Source of the DNA: Ditylenchus dipsaci
Taxonomy: Eukaryota; Nematoda; Chromadorea; Rhabditida; Anguinidae
Length of the DNA stretch: 64,000 bases
Direction: 5' to 3'
Assembly: GCA_004194705.1 (NCBI GenBank)
Contig: SADC01001227.1
Coordinates: 2,914,001-2,978,000, forward strand
A program made the translations under genes and the position numbers. The notes below the pieces were generated by a model that searched no databases, was not told where the DNA came from, and was given only the letters and a program-made list of their open reading frames with translations. The stretch's first letter is position 1, and each line of letters starts with the position of its first letter. Shown in pieces: positions 55,101 through 64,000 of the stretch.

Positions 55101-55360
55101 GACTGCATCCTCCTGCAAATGGTTAGCTGCTGAGAAGTAGGAGGCGCGATTAGCTGAGACTCTTGGGAAAGTGGTGGTCAGCTCCTATAAAAAATGATTT
55201 TGTCGAAAAGAATTCTAAAGTTTAAAACAGAAAAACTTGCTTGTCCAGAAAGATATCTGGGCACCACTGCACTAGTGTCATATCCATCCAGATTTGTGCT
55301 CTGTAAAGGTCTGAAAGTATTTGCGTCATACCTCAACAGACCACTTCCTCGAGAGTCGGG
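52185..55360 (-). CDS. Four-span membrane protein, 5' end not found, 5 exons
   Basis: Exons (minus): 55360-55241, 55184-55000, 53771-53492, 53187-53092, 52429-52185. Two exons give a long polar N-terminal part (PDSRGSGLLRYDANTFRPLQ; LTPPYATAGYPPFYTQPVG). Four hydrophobic helices follow: MLTKIPAIIVGSIAAWILFG; FVTSCVVLLGVVFAA; FLLLIATMVFCALAL; and GFSACLALLSVFCVFFGLQA. A loop with two cysteines (CYPLNC) lies before the last helix, and a short cytosolic tail ends PIPVTDKY. The arrangement resembles MARVEL/tetraspan proteins with cytosolic ends, but no signature settles the family. The first visible intron uses a GC donor (GCAAGT at 55240). The last exon joins one base out of phase. The start codon lies upstream of 55360 and was not identified. 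Confidence 0.65.
52662..53062. mobile_element. Pogo/Tigger-like MITE, TA-flanked
   Basis: Ends CAGTCGACACATTCTCAAGT and a weaker right counterpart, TA at 52660-52661 and 53063-53064. The arms share TCGTTCACGCCTATGGTC. It is located in the last intron of the four-span protein gene. Confidence 0.8.
53202..53442. repeat. GGCGCTAGTAGCGAATACCC palindrome
   Basis: GGACGCTAGTAGCGAATACC and a C-run at the left mirror a G-run and GGTATTCGCTACTAGCGCC at the right. It fills most of intron 3 of the four-span protein gene. Confidence 0.8.
53790..53848 (+). pseudogene. tRNA-like sequence
   Basis: TTAGTGGTAGAGTAGCGG followed by GTGGGTTCGATCCCCAC and TCGGGGC looks like the 3' two-thirds of a tRNA, with a good T arm. 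No matching 5' acceptor strand (GCCCCGA) is present, so it is likely a pseudogene or SINE head. Confidence 0.55.
54215..54500. repeat. TCCCGTCCC-rich imperfect palindrome
   Basis: Units of AATCCCGTCCC and GGGACGGGACG in both orientations occur in intron 2 of the four-span protein gene. It is noncoding. Confidence 0.5.
54869..54978. mobile_element. CCGTATACCTTCTAATAA MITE, TA-flanked
   Basis: The shortest (110 bp) copy of the CCGTATTTCC family, with TA at 54867-54868 and 54979-54980. It ends 20 bp from a donor splice site. Confidence 0.88.
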
Positions 55361-55614
55361 CTGAAAATTTGAGCTAGACACTTAAAAAAGGTTGTTGAGC
55401 CTAAGGCTTGAAAATTATGAAACAAATCAACAGGGTTGACCAAGCCAAAAAAGCGTCCTCTCCTAGTATAAGGCTAAAAATCAGATAAATTTGAATTTAT
55501 TTTGCTTTTAGCTGAAAAGTCTCCATGTTCTGTTGAAATATCACCAATTTGACAAATTTCGTCTTAAAAAACCAGAAATGTCTCTATTTTTGCTTAAAAA
55601 AAACACCTTCTATA

Positions 55615-56408
55615 CTAACTGGTGTACCAAAAGTCCTTGGGAGATTTTTAACCCATTTTGCAAAACAAAAATTTCTCTTATAACAAAATCCAAACAATAG
55701 GTTTTGTAGCCCTGAATCTCCTTTTCCAAATGGCATATTGCTTTTAGCCTGACTGTTTGGATAAGTCACCATTTGGCTCCAAACACTTGTGTGGTCATTT
55801 TAAGAAATTTACCAGCGTTTTCATCACTTTAACTGGTCAAATGTTTTATTGAATTTTAAGCGTCACTACAAAATTTCATTACCATGTTGTAGCGCAGCTC
55901 AAGAGCTACAAAACTATATTACAGAATAATTTTTGAAAATCTGAGTGTTGAGATAGTGACTGTTGGAAAAAGTCAATTTCATGAAAAAATGACCAAAATG
56001 AAAGTTTTTGCCAGTTTTTTGGATTTTGGTCATTTTTTCAAGAAATTGACTTTTCCAACAGTCACTATCTCAACACTCAGATTTTCAAAAATTATTCTGT
56101 AATATGGGTTTTCTAGCTCTTGAGCTGCGCTACAACATGGTGATGAAATTTTGTAGTGACACTTAAAATTCAATAAAACATTTGACCAGTTAAAGTGATC
56201 AAAACGCTGGTAAATTTTTTAAAATGACCACACAAGTGTTTGGAGCCAAACGGTGACTTATCCAAAATAGTCAGGCTAAAAGCAATATGCCATTTGGAAG
56301 AGGAGATTCAGGGCTACAAAACCTATTGTTTGGATTTTGTTATAAGAGAAATTTTTGTTTTGCAAAATGGGTTAAAAATCTCCCAAGGACTTTTGGTACA
56401 CCAGTTAG
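55615..56408. repeat. 794-bp foldback, CTAACTGGTGTACCAAAAGT ends
   Basis: Nearly perfect arms of about 370 bp are centred near 56010. They include GATTCAGGGCTACAAAACCT and ATGACCACACAAGTGTTTGG. The paired frames at 55584-55772 and 56240-56505 are mirror images of the same DNA, so neither is taken as a gene. No clear flanking duplication is seen. Confidence 0.8.
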
Positions 56409-56504
56409 AAATGTATTCTTGGATCTGAATCTGCTGAATCTATTAAGATCTGACCAAAATAGTTTTTATATCAGACAGAAATTTCGCACCATTTTCCTAC
56501 TTTA

Positions 56505-56880
56505 ATTCGTTCCCACCTAGGGTCCGACACTTTTTAACCTGATTTTGGAGGTCTTTTGCCAGTTCTGTTTTTACAGTCTGATCCCAAATATCGTGAGGAT
56601 TTGGATTTTGCCGATCGTTCTTTAGAAACCTGCAATATTTTGGTCTAAAAAAGCAAAAACCCATATAACATAACTTGATTTAACGAAAATTCTGTTCTTT
56701 CACCAAGTTTTTATTTTTTTAAAGAAATTTTCTCGGATTTCTAAAAAATGATTGGCAAAATCGGAATCCTTGCAATATTTGGGACCAGACAGTCAATTGA
56801 CTGTTGTGAAAAAGATGTAGAATCCGGTAACTTGCTCGATCCCTTGAGTTATGTTGTATAGAGAGTTGACTGTATTAACA
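56505..56880. repeat. Partial Pogo/Tigger-like MITE
   Basis: It starts at TTCGTTCCCACCTAGGGTCC and ends GAGAGTTGACTGTA. The left terminal CAGT end is missing. The stretch from 56880 to 57600 holds CAACAGGGGTACCAAGG and TTAGGCTAAGGTATGCC repeats only. Confidence 0.6.
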
Positions 56881-57888
56881 CCTGCAACTATTTTTTTTTA
56901 GCAAAAATAGTAATTTGATATGAAAAGTGTAAATAAAAATTTGCCTTGGTCCCCCAAGCTGATTAGGCTAAGGTATGCCAGCGTATGTTAGTACGAGCTC
57001 AAACAGGTTTTCATACTTAAAAAAGCATGGTTGAGTCTGTTCTAATTTAATCCTTGCCTAAGCCTAAAGCCTAAAAAATAATAATATTTTGAGAACAAAA
57101 AATTTTGCCGAAAAACAATAGAGGGGACCATGCACTTTTGGAAATTTTTTTATGCAAAAATAAACAACAGGGGTACCAAGGTATATTTTTTGGGTTTGTG
57201 CCCTCGAACACATATAGAGCCAAAATGTCTGTCGAATCTTTGATAAAAATGGCTTAGAAAACCAGGTAGAAAAAAACACCCGAGTTGAACCCCTAAACGC
57301 AAAAAATTCTAGATTAGATTCTAAAAAGTACGCTAAAAAAGGCTTTGAAACTTAGAAAAGATGTGAACTAACCATTTCCTGAAGAAAAACCGTCTTGACA
57401 AATATTGACTGCCCAAAAGAAGAAGCAGAAATAAGTATTGCGTTGGGCGTAGAACAAATATAATAAAACATTTTCGATGATTTTTCCGGCTGAAATTAAG
57501 GAGTGTTTGTTTTCTCATATCAGCAATGTGTGGACTGCTTCTATCAACAAAAATGCTTATGATACATAAATAATAATCAAAAATGAGTGGGTGAAAAAAC
57601 AAACGAGTAGTACAGTCGAAATTTGTTTTCTTTTCAAAAAAAATCGGCAAAATCGACAAAATCGGAATCCTTACGATATTTGGACAAGACTGTCAGAACA
57701 GAATAGATGAAAGACTTTGAAAATTGGGTTAAAAAATGTGTCGCACCCTAGGCGGGAACGAACTTTTGGGGGTGCCACTATAGTGAGGTTTGACTGTACA
57801 AGCTTTTTGATATGCCGGCCGGAGTGCCTAATCCGGTTTTCACTAGGCTATAGCTAGTTGTACCCGGTAAAATACTAAAGTATAAAAG

Positions 57889-58134
57889 TCAAACCTCGAT
57901 ATAGTGGCACCCCTCTTTTGAAAACAGGTGCCACTATATCGAGGTTTCACTTTTTCAACCATAATTTGGTTTTTTTTTCAGAAAACGATCGGTAAAATTG
58001 GAATCCTTACGATATTTGGGACCAGACTGTCAGAACAGAATGAATAAAAGACTTGGAAAATTGGGTTTAAAAAAGTGTCGGACCCTAGCGGGAACGAACT
58101 TTGGGGGGTACCACCATAGCGAGGTTCGACTGTA
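57889..58134. mobile_element. GTCAAACCTCGATATAGTGG MITE
   Basis: The inverted ends are AGTCAAACCTCGATATAGTG and GCGAGGTTCGACTGTA. The right arm shares TCGGACCCTAGCGGGAACGA with the Tigger-like family. A partial copy precedes it at 57640-57800. Confidence 0.7.
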
Positions 58135-58140
58135 TCGGAT

Positions 58141-58797
58141 TCTAATGGCCTTGTCTCAATTGTAAATGTAAATGTTTTTGGCATTGTGAACACCCCTTAC
58201 ATTTACACTTACATTAACACTTACATTTACACTTGCATTTACCCCTTCACAATACGAATGTAAATGTAAGTGAAAATTATATGCGAGTATTTTCAGAGAA
58301 TACTAAAATGTCTTTATTAGTGACGAAGAGTTTAATGCTAATTATAACAACTCAAAAAGATTAATACCGTATTTTCTCTATTTATTACCCCTCTCTAATA
58401 ATTACCCCTCTCTATTAATTACCCCCCATAAGCACCCTGTATCTCAGCTCAAAAAATTATTTTGCAAATCTGTTTTTTGCGTTTTCTTAATCACCACGAA
58501 CTTAGTTGATTCCACTTTTTAGATTGTGGTTAAGCACCTAAAAATCTCAAAATCAAAATAATTTTTTTTCGATTTTTCAGGGGTTGAAAAATAATTACCC
58601 CGGGGTAATTAATAGAGAAAATACGGTATGTGGGTAAAAAACTGACTTTTGGAAACAAAAGTGAGGATAAGTCAAACATTTTCATTTACATTAACATTCT
58701 TATTGTGAAGCCGTAAGTGTAAATGTAAGTGTAAATGTTTTTGGTATTGTGAAGACCCTTACATTTACACTTACACTTACAATTGTGATAGAGCCAT
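58141..58797. repeat. ACATTTACACTT array palindrome with nested MITE
   Basis: GTAAATGTAAATGTTTTTGG and TTACATTTACACTTACA units at the left (58155-58275) are mirrored at 58690-58790. The MITE at 58377-58626 sits in the middle. Confidence 0.75.
58377..58626. mobile_element. CCGTATTTTCTCTATTTATT MITE, TA-flanked
   Basis: A 250-bp palindrome with TA at 58375-58376 and 58627-58628, inserted in the ACATTTACACTT palindrome. Its interior shares ATCTGTTTTTTGCGTTTTCT with 36740. Confidence 0.9.
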
Positions 58798-58942
58798 AAC
58801 AATTCGGACTACAGTCAACTCTAGATACAGTGTGGTGTCTAGAGATGCTAAAAACCTGAGAGTCTCAATATAGCGAGAGTTGACTATACCACCAGAAATG
58901 ACTGTATAGTCAGAGTTAACTGTATAGGATTTGTTGATTTTC

Positions 58943-59269
58943 AGTATCGGCTTAATAAAAGCAATACGAAAGGATTGGAAATGGGATCGGGATCAACCAC
59001 AAAAATCTTCGGCGTCGAGATCCTTATTGGGAAAGGACCCCAATTCTGTGCACATTTCTAAGCATAGGGCTATGAGAATAAATGAGGTATGCAAAACAAA
59101 GAATAAAAGCATGGAGACCAAACTACTAACACGGGAACGGCACGAGCACCCGTCACGTATCAGAGAACTTTATATACCAAAAGATAGCTCTCTTCGAGCT
59201 GATCAAGAAACAGCTGGCGAAATCTGCTACGCGCTAAACCGCGCCGAGATATTGACCTTGGAAAGTTAG
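58943..59269 (+). CDS. Possible exon, basic unknown product
   Basis: It follows a good acceptor (TTGATTTTCAG). One frame gives IGLIKAIRKDWKWDRDQPQK and RIRELYIPKDSSLRADQETA before a stop at 59267-59269, and a GTATGC donor occurs at 59085. The last 30 bases overlap a repeat arm. No partner exons or domain are recognised. Confidence 0.25.
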   Translation, partial: SIGLIKAIRKDWKWDRDQPQKSSASRSLLGKDPNSVHISKHRAMRINEVCKTKNKSMETKLLTRERHEHPSRIRELYIPKDSSLRADQETAGEICYALNRAEILTLES

Positions 59270-59826
59270 AATTTTTCGACTTACTGCCTATTGCAGATTA
59301 GCACCTGTAACCAACAGGTACTTGTGGCGCAGTGGTATGGGTTTACGCTCTCTTTTTATATCGAAGGTACAATCCCCAATCGGTGCAATGTTTGAAATTA
59401 ATTTACCTTTTTGAAATGGTCATAAGTTTTTTTGTATGTTTTTTCAAAATTCTGTTTTACAGATGGTTTTTGTCGGAGACAGTATTTTTACACTATATAA
59501 TGTAAAAACACAATTTCGCTACGGGCGAATTTCTAGAAAACCCTTTACTTGTGATTTTTTCACGCAAGTTTTATGATTTCTGACCTGAATATTTGTTATT
59601 TATCAATAAAAAAATGATTACTTGCTGCCTCATGATAAAGAAGTATAATTAAAGTTAAAATGAAAATTTAAAAAAAAATACTCCGATTGGGGACTGTACC
59701 TTCGACATAAAAAGAGAGCGTAAACACATACCACTGCGCCACAAGTACCTGTTGGTTTCAGGTGCTAATCTGCAACACGCAGTAGGTCGAAAAATTCTAA
59801 CTTTCCAAGGTCAATATCTCGGCGCG
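59242..59826. repeat. Foldback with tRNA-like arms
   Basis: The arms run from CGCCGAGATATTGACCTTGG and include TTGTGGCGCAGTGGTATGGG (A-box-like, 59323) and AAGGTACAATCCCCAATCGG (B-box-like, 59365), both mirrored at 59690-59750. It has no cloverleaf. Confidence 0.7.
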
Positions 59827-60111
59827 GTTTTAAGCTATATTTTCATCAATAAATTGTAGCCAAAAGCTGAGAATGAGAGAACAGCAAAAGGAGAAAACCC
59901 CGAGGCCATAATAACATCAAAGAATTCAAAAAACTAAAAATTTGAAAATCGAAATCGCAGTTAAATGTTTAAAAGCCATGGTAAAAAAATTCTTAATTGT
60001 TACTGCCTGCGTGAGGTAACGATGAAATATATTTACGCGGGTGTATTTTTTTTTGCGTATATAAAATGTTTTAACATTTAAACTTACATTATTTGCCCGT
60101 ACACAACCACT

Positions 60112-61010
60112 TTGCCGCATGGCACTTTGCCGCATGACACTTCGCCGCAGTCACTTTGCCGCAAGACACTTTGCCGCATGACACTTTGCCGCACAATTAT
60201 TAATGAGTCTTCCTTCACAAGGTTTTTTTTGAATTTAAATCTGTCTTCTGCATACTATCTTGTTGAAATTTTTGATTTTCATTCTTTTATTCAATAAAAA
60301 ATTTTGTTGGTCAGAAATGTAGCTGCTCTCTTTATGCGCTTAACCATTTTCTTCCTTTCAACCATACTTCTTACAGAAGTTACAATGGCTTTCGGTGTTG
60401 ATTTCAATTGGCTTGCTAACATGTTTGATCTCGTGGATACTCAAATAGGTCCTCCGCAAACTTCTCTCCAGGTCGATTGTTTATTTGAGGGTTTTTTGCT
60501 CACCTGTAATTTTAGGAAATGAGCTGCTAATTTCCGGTGGTTTCGAATACAAAAAAATAGACTCGTAAACATGGGACAAATCCGGAATTGGCGCTGCATG
60601 AAAGTTCGGTGTCGTGGAACTGCTAAGACAGATGCTTGCTCAGCGAAAAACATACGACTATTGAATCCCGAAAGCTGTGCAACACCACTTGTCTGAGTTT
60701 GCTTTCGTTAGAGACAGAGCCGATGGCGATGAAGCTGTCAATGAAGATTCTGTTGAAGAAGAAGATGATATTGGAATTAATTGTTGATCTCACATTGTTT
60801 ATTTAATTTTGTTGCCTTTGTCGATAAATTGGTGGTTGATAACTTGTTCGGGTAATGAGTTTTTTAAAGTTTTTTTGAGAACACAAAAGTGCGGCAAAGT
60901 GTCTGCGGCAAATAGTCATGCGGCAAAGTGTCTTGCGGCAAAGTGTCATGCGGCAAAGTGTCCGCGGCAAAGTGTCTGCGGCAATGTGCCATGCGGCAAA
61001 GTGTGTAGGA
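60112..61010. mobile_element. Inverted element with ACTTTGCCGCATGAC arrays and FLYWCH cargo
   Basis: The left end has six units of ACTTTGCCGCATGACACTTT type (60112-60195). The right end has the inverse GCGGCAAAGTGTC array (60885-61003). Between them is the FLYWCH reading frame below. Element type is uncertain. FLYWCH fingers are common in MULE transposases and in genes derived from them. Confidence 0.65.
60385..60787 (+). pseudogene. FLYWCH zinc-finger protein, frame-broken
   Basis: FLYWCH fingers bind DNA and are named for their conserved residues. Exon 1 (60385-60470) reads MAFGVDFNWLANMFDLVDTQ and ends LQ before GTCGAT. After a roughly 50-nt intron the next exon (from 60517) reads NELLISGGFEYKKIDS, the classic opening of the finger. 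After a frame change it reads RNWRCMKVRCRGTAKTDACS with the W-x-C-x(4)-C core. An acidic tail (DEAVNEDSVEEEDDIG) ends at TGA 60785-60787. At least two frame breaks occur, and the His pair is suggested by HH near 60690. It is probably a short transposon-derived protein. Confidence 0.6.
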
Positions 61011-61029
61011 ACCTATTTGCCAAGGGATC

Positions 61030-61890
61030 AAATATAAACATTCGGTAACACTTTACTCGACCCCACGGCTGACCCATTTTTGAGGTGAATTTTGAAAAAC
61101 CGATTTCATATTTGTGTTTCTCGACTCCGATTTATCCGGGACACAGTCATCAGATTCTGTGAAAGTGAAAAAAAATTCGATCTGCCTTGGTCCCCCAAGG
61201 TAAATTTTAGAAAAAATTAAAAAAAAAAATATTTTAACTGGCGCCAAAGCATTTTAAAAGGGATAAAGGGCTGTATTGGGCACAGCCCACTGAAATTCGA
61301 ATTTTAGTGCAATAGCGAAAAATTGCGCGAAATTCAAATTTTTTGAAACCAGACACTTTTGAAGTACCTCCATGTCTTGCTTTTTATATAGATGTTTTAT
61401 CTACTGCCTATGCAGGGCTTGTTTCTAAAAAACTCCCAACTTATAGGGCTTTCGAATAAGCCATCACTTGCCCGTGAAACAATCAAAATTTGAGAATTAC
61501 AATTGATTTCCGTGAAAAATTATTAAATTTTTCTTTATCTAGTCTACTTATTCGAGATCATAGGAACTTTTTTCGTCAAGTTAATCTGAAACAAAACCGG
61601 AGACTCGATAAAGAAGTAGATTTGCTACATTTTGGTACCAAGGACGTATGCAAAAATACAAATTTTTGGCGTTTTATACAAAAGTTAGATAGAAAACGCG
61701 TTACACCCTATTTTATTCGGAAAAATGCCACTTGTTTGCTTTAAACGGTCTCTAGTTTTCTTAATTCTGAATTTAAAAAAAATCGGTCTGATTATTCTTG
61801 TAGCCGAATGTCTGAGCTATCTTTTGGTATATAAGACGTCCTAAAAACGACGACTTTTTTAGATTTTTTGACGGAATGAATTTTGTGTAA
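61030..61890. other. Intergenic stretch without supported genes
   Basis: A TTGGTCCCCCAAGG repeat lies near 61190. A plus frame at 61490-61744 begins MRITIDFREKLLNF and contains RQVNLKQNRRLDKEVDLLHF. It has no splice signals or family match, so it is not called. Confidence 0.3.
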
Positions 61891-62039
61891 TTTTCAGGTA
61901 TGATGAGGACTCGCAATCCAAGCTATCAAAGAAGCAGAGAGCAGGACAGAAATCAAGAATCAATGAGGAGCAGGTTTCAGCAGGTGTAACAGGTATGCGT
62001 TTGGTACCTCTTCAGTGATCACACTTTTTTTTACTTTAG

Positions 62040-62485
62040 CAAACTGCGCAAAGACTGTGGCCGGAAAAGCTCCGAAAAAGTCTGTAGGTGTCAAGACATG
62101 CTCGTGCCGGAGTTGATGGTGGAATCGAGAAGCCGCGTCGCTATTGTCCTGGCACTGTTGCTCTTCGTGAGATGCTCCGATATCAGTAGTCGACTGATTT
62201 GCTGCTCCGTAAGCTTCCGTTTCAGCGCCTTGTCCGTGAAATTGCGCAAAAGTTCAAGACAGTTCTTCGCTATCGGTGCGTTCCTTTTCCGATTATCGTA
62301 CATGTCCTCCAATAACCTATCTTTTTTTAGGCGTTTGCTGTTGTTGCTCTTCAGGAAGCATGGAAATGTAGTTGACAGGCTTCTTCGAAAACAGCAATTT
62401 GTGCTCCGTCCATGCCAAGCGGGTCACCGTCATGTGCAAGGACCTTCAGCTGGCTCGTCGTCTTCGTGGTCAATTTCATGCTTGA
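62040..62485 (+). pseudogene. Histone H3-like gene relic with intron
   Basis: H3 is the partner of H4 in nucleosomes. After an acceptor at 62039, with the exon coding MARTK not found, the reading begins CAAACTGCGC (QTA) and TVAGKAPKK. After a frame change it gives EKPRRYCPGTVALREMLRYQ, then TAG where Lys56 should be, then [25 protein letters not shown] intron (62276-62330) precedes VVALQEA. A further frame change leads to [20 protein letters not shown] and [14 protein letters not shown], stop 62483-62485. An in-frame stop, at least three frame breaks and altered residues such as MCKD for MPKD mark it as a pseudogene. The retained N-terminal tail argues against a CENP-A gene. Confidence 0.8.
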
Positions 62486-62869
62486 GGCTTTGGAAGAAAT
62501 CGCTTGCGGGAAAGAAGGAAGACTTTGACGAAAATTTTCGAGGAATCTTATTTGAGGAATATTTTGTTTGATCAGAAGAAACCGAGCTAGTTCTAGTAGA
62601 GTTTTATTTGTTGTGTCCTTGGAATGTTGTTGAAAGACTTCAATTGAATAAAGTTAGCGTCGGGGTACATATTCTAGAGCAAACATGGTGAATTATCACC
62701 TACACTGCAAGTTCGAAATCAGCATTTTGTTGAAAAAAGTTAGTATTTGTTGAAAATATTGACCTTAAAAGGATTCGATGTCGAGTGCACACAAAAATCG
62801 ATTTTGAAAATCTTGGCGTTTTGTTGATTTTTAATTGCACTAAGATTTGAATTTCAGTGGGCTCTGTGG

Positions 62870-63120
62870 AGGGGAAGGGAATAAAAGGTTCCACTTTGTG
62901 CAAAACGATAAACAGTGAATATTGCCATATTTTGGCTGTCTTACCATGTTTTTCAACATGGTCCGTGGCAAAAAAAGCCTCTATATGCATTTTTTGATCG
63001 AGAGTACTTCTCGGAATTATATCTAAGGTAAGGGGGCGCAGGGGGCTTGGGGACTTTATACCTTAGACACAAACCTTAGACACAAATCACTCGAAAGTGA
63101 CTCTGGATGCATGAAAAAGG
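62870..63120. repeat. TTTGATCGAGAGTACTTCTC and GCGCAGGGGGCTTGG module
   Basis: It contains GCCATATTTTGGCTGTCTTA-type sequence also seen at 34820, then AAGGTAAGGGGGCGCAGGGG. It is half of the palindrome family at 5855-6565. Confidence 0.6.
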
Positions 63121-63339
63121 GTACTAGTTACTTTACACCACCACCCCCACATTTTGAAAAGTGACCAGAAACAGGTCTTGAGTTTCTTTTTCTGTTTAAT
63201 ATGATACAAGAAATGTTTCTAAACAATTTCCCATTAAAAAATTTAAAAAAAATTCCAAAAATTTCGACTTCAACGCATAAGGGCAGAATGTCTTTTAGGG
63301 TATTTTAGGGTCATTTTTCAATATATTTCACATTTTTAG

Positions 63340-63475
63340 GCTCAGGCTTAGGCAAGGATGAGCAAGTGTATGTGAAGACGGGCTCAAAAGTGTCTCCAAG
63401 TTTAAAAATATTAAGAAAAACATGTTTGAGTCTGTCCTAGCATACGCTGGCCTGCCCTTACCTAAGCCTAAGCCT
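63340..63475. repeat. CTTAGGCAAGG...CCTTACCTAAGCC palindrome
   Basis: GGCTTAGGCAAGGATGAGCA and the inverse at 63455-63475 surround GACGGGCTCAAAAG. It belongs to the family at 49993-50105. Confidence 0.65.
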
Positions 63476-63644
63476 CAGTTTAAATTACACACCAGGGGAC
63501 CAAGTCAAATGGTTCATTACTTTTACCTTTTTGTGCTACATTTTATTAAAGATGATGCAGCAACTGATGCTTCATCAGAAACTAGAATCGCAGGGCTACA
63601 TGATGGTGTTATCACTTTTGAAAAAAAATGAGAAAATTTAATAA

Positions 63645-63745
63645 AATCAGTGAAAAGAAAAATTCGCCCCAAAAAAGAGTAAAATTTGCCCCAAAAAAGT
63701 ATATTTGCCCCAAGAAAAAGATTACCCGTTTTTTTAAACGAAAAA
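63645..63745. repeat. CCCCAAAAAAGTATATTTG array
   Basis: Four to five units of GCCCCAAAAAAGTAAAATTT type occur, similar to 20190-20430. The remaining bases to 64000 are AT-rich with nothing recognisable. Confidence 0.6.
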
Positions 63746-64000
63746 AAGTCTTATTTTGCATCGAATTTCAGTTTTGCATTTATCTCTCAGACAATTTTCA
63801 GAAATTTAAAGAGCAAGGGCTAAACTAAAATAATTAAGACTTTTTGCTATAAAATTAAAATAGGACCTGGAAAAATTTCGGAAATTCAGAAAAAAAAAAC
63901 GTGGAAAACATCAGAAATTAAAATCTGCTGAAAAAAGTAGAAAAAAAAACTGGTAAAATTCAGACATCAGTCGGGACATTTCAGTTTGATTCAATGGGCT

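Noticed and set aside
55584..56505. Matching frames on both strands around 55.6 and 56.3 kb
   Set aside because: They are the two arms of one foldback and read as mirror copies, so they are repeat DNA rather than a gene pair.
61490..61744. 84-codon plus-strand frame
   Set aside because: There is no splice signal, domain or neighbour relation. Its length is within chance for AT-rich DNA.
62040..62485. Centromeric H3 (CENP-A) gene
   Set aside because: The retained H3-type tail (QTA, GKAPKK) and lack of a longer loop 1 fit ordinary H3. The in-frame stop and frame breaks indicate a relic.

Overview
The window is nuclear DNA from an AT-rich, transposon-packed animal genome. An animal is indicated by a multi-exon FMR1/FXR-family gene (7894-12842, minus), a CRAL-TRIO/Sec14 plus GOLD gene closest in layout to nematode CGR-1 (35850-51018, plus), an F-box gene of nematode style (20601-23236, plus), histone H4- and H3-like genes broken by introns, and a tRNA-Lys(CUU). 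GT-AG introns are often only 35-55 nt; two GC-AG introns are also seen. A nematode or other small invertebrate is the best guess. It rests on remembered family features, and no species can be named.

Layout. 1-6.9 kb is a nest of inverted-repeat transposons inside one 6.4-kb TA-flanked composite. 7.1-12.9 kb holds an H4-like gene followed, tail to tail, by the FMR1-family gene, whose 2-kb intron 9 contains a transposon inside a transposon. 13-20 kb is repeats and a 3-kb hAT element. 20.6-27.3 kb holds the F-box gene, a small-heat-shock-like gene and a hAT relic. 28.5-34.3 kb holds an unknown acidic two-exon gene, a 1.8-kb element with a perfect 8-bp target duplication and an orphan exon. 35.8-51 kb is the CGR-1-like gene. 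Its 10-kb intron 4 holds a complete nine-exon gene on the opposite strand (43692-45633), an LTR fragment and several MITEs, and its intron 2 holds the tRNA. 52.2-55.4 kb is a four-membrane-span gene on the minus strand. 56-64 kb is repeats, a FLYWCH-containing element and an H3 relic.

Three themes recur. First, many MITEs can be delimited to the base from target duplications (TA or 8 bp) and fall into a few families. Second, a distinctive class has inverted ends built from tandem arrays of short motifs, and several other inverted repeats carry tRNA-like A/B boxes. Third, almost every conserved gene has single-base indels, often in homopolymers, within exons whose splice sites and protein sequence are otherwise good. 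This suggests residual long-read assembly errors more than true pseudogenes. Gene models are therefore given as exon spans with the frame breaks noted, and single-frame ORFs understate the real coding content.
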